From Chitinimonas prasina (GTDB lineage: Bacteria > Pseudomonadota > Gammaproteobacteria > Burkholderiales > Chitinimonadaceae): a DNA stretch of 64,000 nt. The stretch lies in assembly GCF_030160395.1 (NCBI RefSeq), contig NZ_BSOG01000004.1, forward strand, positions 186,001 to 250,000, in the 5' to 3' direction. The position numbers and the translations under genes are program-made. Under the pieces are notes generated by a model, which did not search any database, was not told the DNA's origin, and saw only the letters and a list, made by a program, of their open reading frames with translations. Positions 25,703 to 33,604 of the stretch are shown in pieces (the first letter of the stretch is position 1; each line of letters opens with the position of its first letter).

Positions 25703-27409
25703 ATGAAGAACTGGAAAATAGGTTTGCGGCTTGGCTTTGGCTTTGGCTTGATATTGATTCTGCTGATCGCCGTTGTTGCCATCAGCATCAACCGCATGAG
25801 CAATCTTGCCAACGACCTGGACGATATGGCCAATCGCCGAGCGGTGGTGGTCAAGCTTGCCAATGATCTGATTGCTGCCGTCAATGCCAGCACCATCGCC
25901 ATGCGAGACGTCATTCTCTATACCGATGAGGCCGGCATGACACAGAGCCGGGCGGTGTACGCCAAATCGGTCTCCGACTTCAATGCCACCATAAAGAAGC
26001 TAGATGAGCTGACCTTCTCCGAGGGCGGAAAAAAACGCCTGGTCAGGCTGCATGAGCTCAGCACGCAAACCGAACCGATAGAGAAGGAAGTCTTGCGCCT
26101 AGGCGGTGAAAACAAGAATGCCGAAGCCACGGTCATGCTGCATGGTCCACTCAAAGCGGCACAGGATAAATTGGAAGCTGCCGTCTCCGAGTTCATCGAG
26201 TTCCAGATGGCAGCAGCAGCGGAAAAATACGACGAGGCCTACGCCAACTACCTGTTCGCCCGCAACCTGATGATCGCCGTGGCCGTCATTGCATTGCTGA
26301 TAGGCATCGTGGCAGGTTGGATGATTACTGGCTCGGTAGTGCAGCCCATACGCCAGGCTGTGGCATTGGCCGAGGGTGTGGCCGCCGGTGACCTGACCCA
26401 GAAGATAGAAACCGATCGCAACGACGAAACCGGTCAGTTGATCAAGGCGCTACGTGCCATGAATGACGGTCTGCTGCAGATCGTGGGGGATATTCGCACC
26501 AGCGTGGAGACCATCAATACGGCCTCGCAGGAGATTGCCGCTGGCAATATCGACCTTTCCCAGCGTACCGAGGAGCAAGCCGCCAGCCTGGAAGAAACTG
26601 CCGCCAGCATGGAGGAACTGACCTCCACCGTAAAACAGAATGCCGAGAATGCCCGAGAAGCCAACCGCCTGGCCGAAGGCGCCAGCGGGATTGCCCAAAA
26701 GGGTGGCGAGGCCGTGGGCCAAGTGGTCACCACCATGGCCGAGATCAATGAATCGTCCAAGAAGATCGTGGACATCATCGGCGTCATCGACGGCATTGCC
26801 TTCCAGACCAATATCCTGGCCCTGAATGCCGCAGTCGAGGCCGCCCGCGCAGGCGAGCAGGGCCGTGGCTTTGCCGTTGTGGCAGGCGAGGTGCGCAGCC
26901 TGGCGCAGCGCTCGGCAGCCGCAGCCAAAGAGATCAAATCCTTGATCGGCGACTCGGTGGAGCGCGTGACCGTGGGTACCGCCCAGGTGGATCGCGCCGG
27001 CATTACCATGGAAGAAGTGGTTGGCAGCATACGCAAGGTTACCGGCATCATGGGGGACATCTCCAATGCCTCGGCCGAGCAGAGTTCCGGCATCGAGCAG
27101 GTCAACACGGCCGTGACTCAAATGGACGAAGTGACCCAGCAGAACGCCGCGCTAGTGGAAGAAGCCGCCGCCGCCGCCGGCTCGCTGCAAGACCAGGCGC
27201 GCCTGCTGATGGAAGCCGTCAACCGCTTCAAGCTGGACGATGTACGCAGCGTACGCAGCAGCCCTGCCCCACGCCATGTTGCCAACCGTCCAGCAAACAA
27301 GGCTGTGGGTCACAAACCAATCGCCAAATCGGCTCACCCCGCCGTCGCCAAGGCAGCCCAACCGGTGGCAGCGGGAAAGCAGGACGACGAGGATTGGTCG
27401 GAGTTCTGA
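25703..27409 (+). CDS. Methyl-accepting chemotaxis protein (4HB, HAMP) with C-terminal docking motif
   Basis: A 568-residue transducer. ATG 25703 has AAGGGAG eight bases upstream; an in-frame GTG at 25694 overlaps that site. First membrane segment about 9-30, a four-helix-bundle periplasmic domain (about 31-190), second membrane segment about 193-212, HAMP (213-265) and a long signalling coiled-coil with LALNAAVEAARAGEQGRGFA at the tip. After an Ala/Pro/Lys-rich linker the chain ends in DWSEF, matching the xWxxF pentapeptide that tethers CheR and CheB in enteric receptors; this fits the cheR-cheD-cheB genes immediately downstream. The ligand is unknown. Confidence 0.94.
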   Translation: MKNWKIGLRLGFGFGLILILLIAVVAISINRMSNLANDLDDMANRRAVVVKLANDLIAAVNASTIAMRDVILYTDEAGMTQSRAVYAKSVSDFNATIKKLDELTFSEGGKKRLVRLHELSTQTEPIEKEVLRLGGENKNAEATVMLHGPLKAAQDKLEAAVSEFIEFQMAAAAEKYDEAYANYLFARNLMIAVAVIALLIGIVAGWMITGSVVQPIRQAVALAEGVAAGDLTQKIETDRNDETGQLIKALRAMNDGLLQIVGDIRTSVETINTASQEIAAGNIDLSQRTEEQAASLEETAASMEELTSTVKQNAENAREANRLAEGASGIAQKGGEAVGQVVTTMAEINESSKKIVDIIGVIDGIAFQTNILALNAAVEAARAGEQGRGFAVVAGEVRSLAQRSAAAAKEIKSLIGDSVERVTVGTAQVDRAGITMEEVVGSIRKVTGIMGDISNASAEQSSGIEQVNTAVTQMDEVTQQNAALVEEAAAAAGSLQDQARLLMEAVNRFKLDDVRSVRSSPAPRHVANRPANKAVGHKPIAKSAHPAVAKAAQPVAAGKQDDEDWSEF

Positions 27410-27449
27410 TTGTCCAGCCAGAACGGCATGACACAAGTGGGGAGCCGCA

Positions 27450-28313
27450 ATGAAGGGTAATGCGCCCGGCTCACCCCGCTTGCTCCATGCCCAACGCGAC
27501 TTCGCCTACACCGGGAGCGACTTCCAGTTGGCCCGTGAGATGATACGTGAGCGGGCAGGTTTGGTACTGGCCGAGTGCAAACAGCACATGGTCTACAACC
27601 GCCTTTCCAAGCGCGTACGAGCGCTAGGCCTATCCAGCATCAATTCCTACCTTACCCTCCTGTGCGAGGACGCCACCCACCCCGAATGGGAAGACTTTAC
27701 CAGCGCACTCACCACCCATCTGACAGCGTTCTACCGCGAACCCCATCATTTCGAAATGCTAAGCGATCTACTACATACGCGAGGTCGTGAACCCAGTCGC
27801 ATATGGTGCGCAGCAGCATCTACCGGTGAAGAGCCCTATACCATCGCCATGACCGTCGCCGAGGTCTACGGCCGCTTCGATACTCCTGTGGAAATCGTCG
27901 CAAGCGACATCGACATCCGTGCATTGGCCCATGCCGAGCAGGGTATTTATTCGATAGAGCGAGTCACAAAGATGCCGCAGGAGCGGATACGGCAGTTTTT
28001 CCAGCGCGGAACCGGCAAGCGCCACGGCTACGCCAGAGTCTGTGCCGACCTCATGCGCATGGTCAGCTTCATGCCCTGCAACCTGCTGGACTCCCGCTGG
28101 CCCATCTCCGGACAATTTGACTTCATCTTCTGTCGCAACGTGCTGATCTACTTCAAGCGCGAAGACCAGTACACCCTGACCGCCAGGCTGGTCAGCCAGC
28201 TCAAACCCCAGGGCGTATTGTTTCTGGGTCACTCGGAAAATCCCCAAGGCAGTGGACTGATACTGGAGACAGTGGGCAAGACGGCCTACCGTGCCAAAGG
28301 GCCGCGGCCATGA
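27450..28313 (+). CDS. cheR: Chemotaxis methyltransferase CheR
   Basis: A 287-residue protein with the N-terminal helical CheR_N domain (about 20-75) and the SAM-binding CheR domain (HLTAFYREPHHFE, RIWCAAASTGEEPYTIAM, VASDIDIRAL, IFCRNVLIYF). It methylates glutamates on transducers, raising kinase activity. The stop overlaps the cheD start by four bases, so translation is coupled. The C-terminal docking motif of the transducer upstream provides a plausible tether. Confidence 0.96.
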   Translation: MKGNAPGSPRLLHAQRDFAYTGSDFQLAREMIRERAGLVLAECKQHMVYNRLSKRVRALGLSSINSYLTLLCEDATHPEWEDFTSALTTHLTAFYREPHHFEMLSDLLHTRGREPSRIWCAAASTGEEPYTIAMTVAEVYGRFDTPVEIVASDIDIRALAHAEQGIYSIERVTKMPQERIRQFFQRGTGKRHGYARVCADLMRMVSFMPCNLLDSRWPISGQFDFIFCRNVLIYFKREDQYTLTARLVSQLKPQGVLFLGHSENPQGSGLILETVGKTAYRAKGPRP

Positions 28314-28948
28314 ACGAGCGCAGGCAAGAAAAAGCGGCCCCCAATCGCTATTACGACAAACACTTTGAACGCGAGGCCGCCAAGATATTACCGGGCGAGT
28401 ACTACGCCACTGGCCGTGGAACCTTACTGGTCACCGTATTGGGTTCCTGCATTGCCGTCTGTCTGCGTGACCGCATCAACGGCATTGCCGGCCTCAACCA
28501 CTTCATGCTACCCGATGGCCGTGGCGATACCGCCCACCCGCTAATAGGCCTACCCACCCGCTACGGCGCTTACGCCATGGAAGCCCTATTGAATGACATG
28601 CTCAAACTAGGGGCAGAACGGCGCTATGTGGAAGCCAAGGTGTTTGGCGGCGGCGATGTATTGCATGGCATGGGTGCCATCAACATAGGCAAGCGCAATG
28701 CCGCATTCATCCAGCACTACCTACATGACGAAGGTATACCTATCGTGGCGGAAGATCTGCTGGGACAGCAGCCACGCAAAGTCTATTTCTTCAGCGACAG
28801 TGGCAAGGTTCGGGTGAAGCGAATTACCGTGCTGCACAACGACACCATCCTTCAGCGTGAGCTGGATTACCGAGCCCATTTGCAACGCGACAATATCGAA
28901 GGCTCGGTGGAGTTGTTTGTGCCCCATGCACCGGAGAAGCAGCGATGA
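28310..28948 (+). CDS. cheD: Chemoreceptor glutamine deamidase CheD
   Basis: A 212-residue CheD protein with the catalytic Cys in VLGSCIAVCL, followed by the His in GLNHFMLPDG and a downstream Thr-containing TRYGAYAMEAL region; AKVFGGGDVL and NIGKRNAAF are typical of the family. CheD converts receptor glutamines to methylatable glutamates. Both ends overlap neighbours by four bases (cheR, cheB). Slightly longer than the usual 160-200 residues owing to a charged C-terminal tail. Confidence 0.95.
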   Translation: MNERRQEKAAPNRYYDKHFEREAAKILPGEYYATGRGTLLVTVLGSCIAVCLRDRINGIAGLNHFMLPDGRGDTAHPLIGLPTRYGAYAMEALLNDMLKLGAERRYVEAKVFGGGDVLHGMGAINIGKRNAAFIQHYLHDEGIPIVAEDLLGQQPRKVYFFSDSGKVRVKRITVLHNDTILQRELDYRAHLQRDNIEGSVELFVPHAPEKQR

Positions 28949-30000
28949 AAAAAACATTACGCGTGGTTGTGGTGGATGACTCCCCGCTCATGCGCAAGCT
29001 GCTGACCAGCATCATCAATGCCGAGCCCGATATGGAGGTCGTCGGCGCGGCACCAGACCCGCTGGCTGCACGCGAGCTGATCCGCACACTCTCACCCGAC
29101 GCCATCACCCTCGATATCGAAATGCCCAGGATGAACGGGCTGGATTTCCTCGACAAACTGATGCGGCTCAAACCCACACCGGTCATCATGATCTCCACAC
29201 TAACCGGTGCCGGCTCTGACACCGCTTTGCGTGCCATGGAGCTGGGTGCCGTCGATTGCGTGGCCAAACCGCGCGACCTGCAGCGGGGCCTGCGCGAGGC
29301 TGGCGAAGAGATAGTCGAAAAGCTCCGCATGGCGGCCGGCGCACGCCTAAGCTTGCGCCAGCCCAGGGCCACAAACCTTTCCGTGGCCAAGCCCGCGCCT
29401 GCCATCGCTGGCGTCAGCAGCAATATCATGCACACCCGGCTAGTCGCCATCGGCGCCTCTACCGGTGGTACCCAAGCCTTGCAGACCGTGCTTTTGGGCT
29501 TGCCAGCCGAGATGCCACCCATCGTCGTGGTGCAGCATATGCCCCCCGCCTTTACCCAGCCATTCGCCAACCGCCTCAACGGTATCTGCGCCCTCACCAT
29601 CAAGGAAGCGGAACATGGCGAGCGCCTGCGCCCCGGCCATGTCTATATCGCGCCAGGTGACTACCACCTTGCATTGGAACGTGAAACCGGCCATCTCTGC
29701 TGTAGACTGCTGGCCACCGAGCGGGTCAACCGGCATAGACCGGCGGTAGATGTGCTGTTTCATTCCATCGCCCAACTGAGCGCCAAGCGTACCGTGGGCG
29801 TCATCCTCACCGGCATGGGTGCCGACGGCGCCCAGGGTATGCTGGCAATGAAGCAGGCAGGGGCCTACAACCTGGCACAGGATGAAGACAGTTGCGTGGT
29901 GTTTGGCATGCCCAAGGAAGCGGTACGCGCAGGTGCAGTGGACGAAGTGTTACCGCTGGAGGCCATCGCGGCAGGCATCTTGCGCCAATTGCGGGAGTAA
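28945..30000 (+). CDS. cheB: Chemotaxis methylesterase CheB
   Basis: A 351-residue protein with an N-terminal receiver domain (D11/D12, phospho-acceptor D57 in LDIEMPRMNG) and a C-terminal methylesterase with catalytic Ser in IGASTGGTQ, His in VQHMPPAFT and Asp in TGMGADGAQG. It removes methyl groups from transducers and deamidates glutamines when phosphorylated by CheA. It is the last gene of the chemotaxis cluster; no hairpin follows the stop, so read-through toward the repeat-protein cluster is possible. Confidence 0.97.
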   Translation: MKKTLRVVVVDDSPLMRKLLTSIINAEPDMEVVGAAPDPLAARELIRTLSPDAITLDIEMPRMNGLDFLDKLMRLKPTPVIMISTLTGAGSDTALRAMELGAVDCVAKPRDLQRGLREAGEEIVEKLRMAAGARLSLRQPRATNLSVAKPAPAIAGVSSNIMHTRLVAIGASTGGTQALQTVLLGLPAEMPPIVVVQHMPPAFTQPFANRLNGICALTIKEAEHGERLRPGHVYIAPGDYHLALERETGHLCCRLLATERVNRHRPAVDVLFHSIAQLSAKRTVGVILTGMGADGAQGMLAMKQAGAYNLAQDEDSCVVFGMPKEAVRAGAVDEVLPLEAIAAGILRQLRE

Positions 30001-30363
30001 ATAGTACCAACGATTGAAATCGCCACATTTCCGGCAGCCCGCACTGGTTCATCCACCCCTTACATATCAGTCACATAGCGAACATACACCGCTCATCCTC
30101 GCACTGATTCAGCGCCAACCCCATGCTCCAGCAAGCTGTCTGCCGGTGCGTTTTCCGACCCTAAGTCAGGAAACCGCCACCCCTTCATCAGTATGGATGA
30201 TGCGTCAGCGGCAAGAGGTTGCTAGTCTGAGGCATCCACAGCAGAGACAAGTTGGTTCGGCCCTGATCGCGCATGCAAGACATGAAGCGGGCAGTATGCT
30301 TCGTTCCCTTGCACAGCGCGTCAGCCGTACAGTCAAGAGACTGTGGCATTAGGAGGATGCGCA
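30001..30363 (+). other. Leader region of the repeat-protein/RiPP-like cluster
   Basis: A 363-bp spacer between cheB and the first gene of the cluster. No gene is supportable here. A perfect ribosome site AGGAGG at 30351-30356 ends seven bases before the first ATG. The region should carry the cluster promoter, but I see no convincing sigma-70, sigma-54 or sigma-28 boxes. Confidence 0.5.
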
Positions 30364-30663
30364 ATGGATGCAAGCGCCACGATTCAGGTGCTGGTTCGGG
30401 TATTGCTGGACCGTCCATATGCCGAGCTTTTTCTGCAGTCGCCGCGCACCGCCGCCGAGTCTATCGGACTCCCTTTGTCAGAGGACGACCTAGCAGTCCT
30501 CACATCATTACCTGATGACAAGCTGATCAGCATCGCCGAGTTTTTTGGGCGACACCTTCGTGTCGACGCCATCAAACGACAACAAGGCGACATCAGGGAG
30601 CATGCATTGACGGGCACAACAGCAAAGCAGCATGAGTCGCAGGCAGCACACGCGCGGCTCTAG
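30364..30663 (+). CDS. Small leader-like protein of the RiPP-like cluster
   Basis: A 99-residue protein with AGGAGG seven bases before ATG 30364. Residues 6-60 are predicted helical and read LLDRPYAELFLQSPRTAAES then IGLPLSEDDLAVLTSLPDD. This resembles the leader fold shared by several RiPP precursor families (LigA-, Nif11- and Franean1_4349-like: a helix, DPxxxL/FLxxP, then GLxLTxEEL). The remaining 35-40 residues are hydrophilic, rich in Q, H, R and T, with no Cys. It stands 42 bp upstream of the repeat protein. It may be a precursor itself, or a recognition protein acting in trans for the repeat protein, which has no leader of its own. Family assignment is a pattern impression, not proven. 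Confidence 0.6.
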   Translation: MDASATIQVLVRVLLDRPYAELFLQSPRTAAESIGLPLSEDDLAVLTSLPDDKLISIAEFFGRHLRVDAIKRQQGDIREHALTGTTAKQHESQAAHARL

Positions 30664-30705
30664 GAACTGCTTTTATCTCTGAACCACCCCAATCGGGAGG
30701 ATGAA

Positions 30706-32262
30706 ATGCAGAAATTGCTCGAAGTTCTTGAGGCCTTGACCGCCTCATCTCAGCCCGGCGGCGCACAGAAGCTACAGGACTTGGCCGCCATCCTTGATCA
30801 GCAGCAACAGCAAGGAGGTATGCGCAAGTTACAGGATCTTGCCGCCATCCTCGATCAACAACAGCAACAGGGCTCACGCAAACTACAGGACCTGGCCGCC
30901 ATACTCGACCAGCAGCAGCAACAGGGTTCCCGCAAGCTGCAAGACTTGGCGGCTTTGCTTGATCAGCAACAGCAGCAAAAGGGTATAGGCAAACTACAGG
31001 ATCTCGCCGCCATCCTCGATCAACAGCAGCAGCAAGGTGGCATGCGCAAACTGCAGGATCTCGCCGCCATCCTCGATCAACAGCAGCAGCAAGGCGGCAT
31101 GCGCAAGCTACAGGATCTCGCTGCCATCCTCGACCAACAACAACAGCAAGGTGGCATGCGCAAGCTACAGGATCTCGCTGCCATCCTTGACCAACAACAG
31201 CAACAAGGCGGTACGCGCAAGCTGGAAGACCTGGCCGCCATACTCGATCAGCAACAGCAACAAGGCACACGCAAGCTCCAAGATCTGGCGGCATTGCTTG
31301 ATCAGCAACAACAGCAGAAAGGTCTGGGCAGACTGAAAGACCTTGCTGCCATCCTCGATCAGCAGCAGCAACAGGGATCACGCAAATTGCAAGACCTGGC
31401 CGCCTTGCTTGATCAACAGCAACAACAGAAGGGACTAGGCAAGCTACAGGATCTCGCCGCCATACTAGACCAACAGCAACAGCAGGGCTCCCGCAAGCTA
31501 CAGGATCTGGCCGCCATTCTCGATCAGCAACAACAGCAAGGCGGCATGCGCAAGTTGCAGGACCTGGCCGCCATCCTGGATCAGCAGCAGCAACAAGGTG
31601 GCATGCGCAAGCTGCAAGACCTCGCAGCAATACTCGACCAGCAACAACAACAGGGCGCACGAAAGCTGGAGGACCTTGCCGCCATCCTCGATCAACAGCA
31701 GCAACAAGGCACCCGCAAGCTACAGGATCTCGCCGCCCTGCTCGACCAGCAGCAACAGCAGAAAGGCCTGGGCAAGCTGCAAGACCTGGCCGCCATCCTC
31801 GATCAACAGCAGCAACAAGGCACCCGCAAGCTGCAGGATCTCGCCGCCCTGCTCGATCAACAGCAACAGCAGAAAGGCCTGGGCAAGCTGCAGGACCTGG
31901 CCGCCATCCTCGATCAGCAACAACAACAAGGCTCCCGCAAGCTGCAGGATCTCGCCGCCCTGCTCGATCAACAGCAACAGCAGAAAGGCCTGGGCAAGCT
32001 GCAGGACCTGGCCGCCATCCTCGATCAGCAACAACAGCAAGGCTCCCGCAAGCTACAGGATCTCGCGGCCTTGCTCGACCAACAGCAACAGCAGAAGGGC
32101 ATGGGCAAACTGCAGGACCTGGCCGCCATCCTCGATCAGCAGCAGCAGCAAGGGGGTCTGCGTAAGCTACAGGATCTTGCGGCGTTACTTGACCAGCAAC
32201 AGCAACAGGGTGGCATGGACAGCCTCAAAAACCTGGCGGCGATCCTGGGCAAGCAGCAGTAG
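30706..32262 (+). CDS. 518-residue tandem-repeat protein, putative multicore peptide substrate
   Basis: Almost the whole protein consists of 18- or 19-residue repeats of the form KLQDLAAILDQQQQQGGMR. I count 26 full copies (16 of 19 residues, 10 of 18), a degenerate first copy at residues 3-21 (KLLEVLEALTASSQPGGAQ) and a truncated last copy (SLKNLAAILGKQQ). Variable positions are few: I/L at position 8, Q/E/K at position 3 and the junction (GGMR, GSR, GTR, GAR or KGLG). Each copy carries an amphipathic LxxLAAxLD helix and five Gln. There is no signal peptide, Cys, Trp, Tyr or Phe. A GGGAGGA ribosome site precedes the ATG. Neighbouring genes encode peptide-modifying oxidases and a protease, so a multicore RiPP precursor is the leading idea; a fibrous structural protein is the main alternative. 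Confidence 0.9.
   Translation: MQKLLEVLEALTASSQPGGAQKLQDLAAILDQQQQQGGMRKLQDLAAILDQQQQQGSRKLQDLAAILDQQQQQGSRKLQDLAALLDQQQQQKGIGKLQDLAAILDQQQQQGGMRKLQDLAAILDQQQQQGGMRKLQDLAAILDQQQQQGGMRKLQDLAAILDQQQQQGGTRKLEDLAAILDQQQQQGTRKLQDLAALLDQQQQQKGLGRLKDLAAILDQQQQQGSRKLQDLAALLDQQQQQKGLGKLQDLAAILDQQQQQGSRKLQDLAAILDQQQQQGGMRKLQDLAAILDQQQQQGGMRKLQDLAAILDQQQQQGARKLEDLAAILDQQQQQGTRKLQDLAALLDQQQQQKGLGKLQDLAAILDQQQQQGTRKLQDLAALLDQQQQQKGLGKLQDLAAILDQQQQQGSRKLQDLAALLDQQQQQKGLGKLQDLAAILDQQQQQGSRKLQDLAALLDQQQQQKGMGKLQDLAAILDQQQQQGGLRKLQDLAALLDQQQQQGGMDSLKNLAAILGKQQ
30769..32220 (+). repeat. Array of 26 tandem 54/57-bp coding repeats
   Basis: Twenty-six units of 54 or 57 bp run without spacers. The protein sequence is nearly invariant, while synonymous positions differ: the five Gln codons are mixed CAA/CAG in many orders, and Leu, Ala and Asp codons vary. 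In the second half (about 31715-32110) units pair into 111-bp double units (KGLG-junction unit plus GSR/GTR-junction unit), some almost identical at the DNA level, which suggests recent duplication of the double unit. Confidence 0.95.
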
Positions 32263-32304
32263 CAGACTTCGCCAACACCCGATTCTCATCGTGAGGGTTT
32301 CGCC

Positions 32305-33381
32305 ATGAGCACAGAAAACATGCCGGTTTGGCAATCCACTTTTCAGCCCGATGCGAGTCGGGCAGCGTTCGCCGCGATGCGGGAAGAGCACTTCAAGCAG
32401 CGCATCGCATTGAGCCTGGAAACCTTGGGCGAGTGCGAACGTATCTGCCGTTCGGCAGGGCTACCGACAGTTGATCGCGAATTGATGGAAAAACTGCAGG
32501 AAGACACCGCCTTCGCTGCCAGCATCTTCGATGACCCGGTATTTGCCACCTGGCTGCGCTTCCTGCACCGGGCCGCGGCAAACGGCCGAGATCAGGAGGT
32601 GCTGCAGCACTGCGAGAACCTGCCTGGCCTGCTACTAAGGGTGCAGCAACAAGTGAGTGGGCAAGGAGAACGATATGTGCGCGGCAGCAGCATCCGCCTA
32701 CAGCAATACGATATCGATCCCTATATCAAGGCAGCCACCCCGCCCACCTATGACTTCTCTCAAAGCAGCCAAGACGAACTGGCTGCCGGGCACCCGCTGG
32801 GCATGCAGGCAGACTTGCTGGGCATAGCGCTGGAGCAGATAGGACGTGCCTGGCCAGAACTCAAGGAGCAGGTGCTGGATTTGGTCAAGATCATCGGCTA
32901 CTTCCCCGATGCATCGTTCCGAAGTTGCTCGGCAGCACGCTACTCCGGCGTGGTGTATCTCGGCAACATGGATGAATCGGTCCTGGATATCGAAGAGTCC
33001 GTGGTGCACGAAACAGGCCATCAGGTGCTGTATCGGCTTGCCGAACTCACGCCACTGACCAAGCCGGACACGCCGTTGGAGGCCAATTACGTTTTGCCCT
33101 GGTCAGGCTCCCAACGCGACTTGTTCGGCTTTCTGCACGCCTTCTACATCTATGCCTTGCTGGCGAAGTATTACTGGCGACGGGGGCTGGAGGACCCCAC
33201 TAGCGTCCAGGAGTGCCATCAGCGTTCGATGCTGATACTGCTGGGCTGCATGCTGGCCCTGCCCATGCTGGCATCAGAAGAACAGCTGACCGAGCAGGGC
33301 AAGTTGCTGGTCCAGGCGCTGGGCAACGACATGGCAGCACTGCGGGAGCAGGTTTTTGGTGTGTATCGCAAGGTGCAATAA
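32305..33381 (+). CDS. aKG-HExxH-type peptide beta-hydroxylase-like protein
   Basis: A 358-residue protein. The metal site is H235-E-T-G-H239 in ESVVHETGHQVLYRL, followed by YVLPWSGSQRD (P265, W266) and a further His, H278, in GFLHAFYIYALLAKYYW. This HExxH ... PW ... GxxHAxY arrangement matches the family first annotated as HEXXH-motif putative RiPP modification protein and now called aKG-HExxH-type peptide beta-hydroxylase. Family knowledge: iron- and 2-oxoglutarate-dependent hydroxylation of residues in precursor peptides. The N-terminal 150 residues are helical and may bind substrate. It begins 42 bp after the repeat protein. Asp (conserved twice per repeat) or Gln residues of the repeats would be natural targets; this is inference. 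Despite HExxH it need not be a protease. Confidence 0.78.
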   Translation: MSTENMPVWQSTFQPDASRAAFAAMREEHFKQRIALSLETLGECERICRSAGLPTVDRELMEKLQEDTAFAASIFDDPVFATWLRFLHRAAANGRDQEVLQHCENLPGLLLRVQQQVSGQGERYVRGSSIRLQQYDIDPYIKAATPPTYDFSQSSQDELAAGHPLGMQADLLGIALEQIGRAWPELKEQVLDLVKIIGYFPDASFRSCSAARYSGVVYLGNMDESVLDIEESVVHETGHQVLYRLAELTPLTKPDTPLEANYVLPWSGSQRDLFGFLHAFYIYALLAKYYWRRGLEDPTSVQECHQRSMLILLGCMLALPMLASEEQLTEQGKLLVQALGNDMAALREQVFGVYRKVQ

Positions 33382-33434
33382 CGATTGCCTGGCCGGCTTG
33401 ACGGGCTAGGTTCCTTCCATCCCTGCAGGGGTTT

Positions 33435-33471
33435 GGGAGCGACGCTCATGCGGAATATGGCCGTCGCTCCC
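33435..33471 (+). promoter_or_regulatory. Hairpin within the RiPP-like cluster
   Basis: GGGAGCGACG (33435-33444) and CGTCGCTCCC (33462-33471) form a perfect 10-bp stem with a 17-base loop in the 223-bp gap between the hydroxylase and the SagB-type gene. No T run follows. It could be a weak terminator or a processing/stability element that separates expression of the substrate genes from that of the later enzymes. Confidence 0.5.
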
Positions 33472-33604
33472 TGCCGTCCTTGTCGGGCAGTGCACCGTTT
33501 TGATGGCAGTGCGTAGTCCGCTGGCATGGTCTGTATCCCGCAGCACTGCCGGTAAACGCCTTCCACTCACAAGCACATGACACGCTTATACGCTGGAGGC
33601 CAAG

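Noticed and set aside
30593-31660. Long minus-strand open frame (355 codons) across the repeat array
   Set aside because: It is the antisense shadow of the repeats; composition is Cys/Val/Ala-rich with no start signal, and the plus-strand frame has ribosome site, synonymous-site pattern and neighbours.
30769-32220. CRISPR or minisatellite array
   Set aside because: Units are contiguous without unique spacers, keep a reading frame, and vary at synonymous sites; it is coding.
31598-32308. Plus-strand second-frame open frame (236 codons) over the repeats
   Set aside because: Frame-shifted reading of the same repeats (Ser/Asn-rich); explained by repeat composition.
32305-33381. Zinc metalloprotease
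   Set aside because: HExxH is present, but the following PW...GxxHAxY pattern and gene context fit the peptide hydroxylase family better. Not fully excluded.
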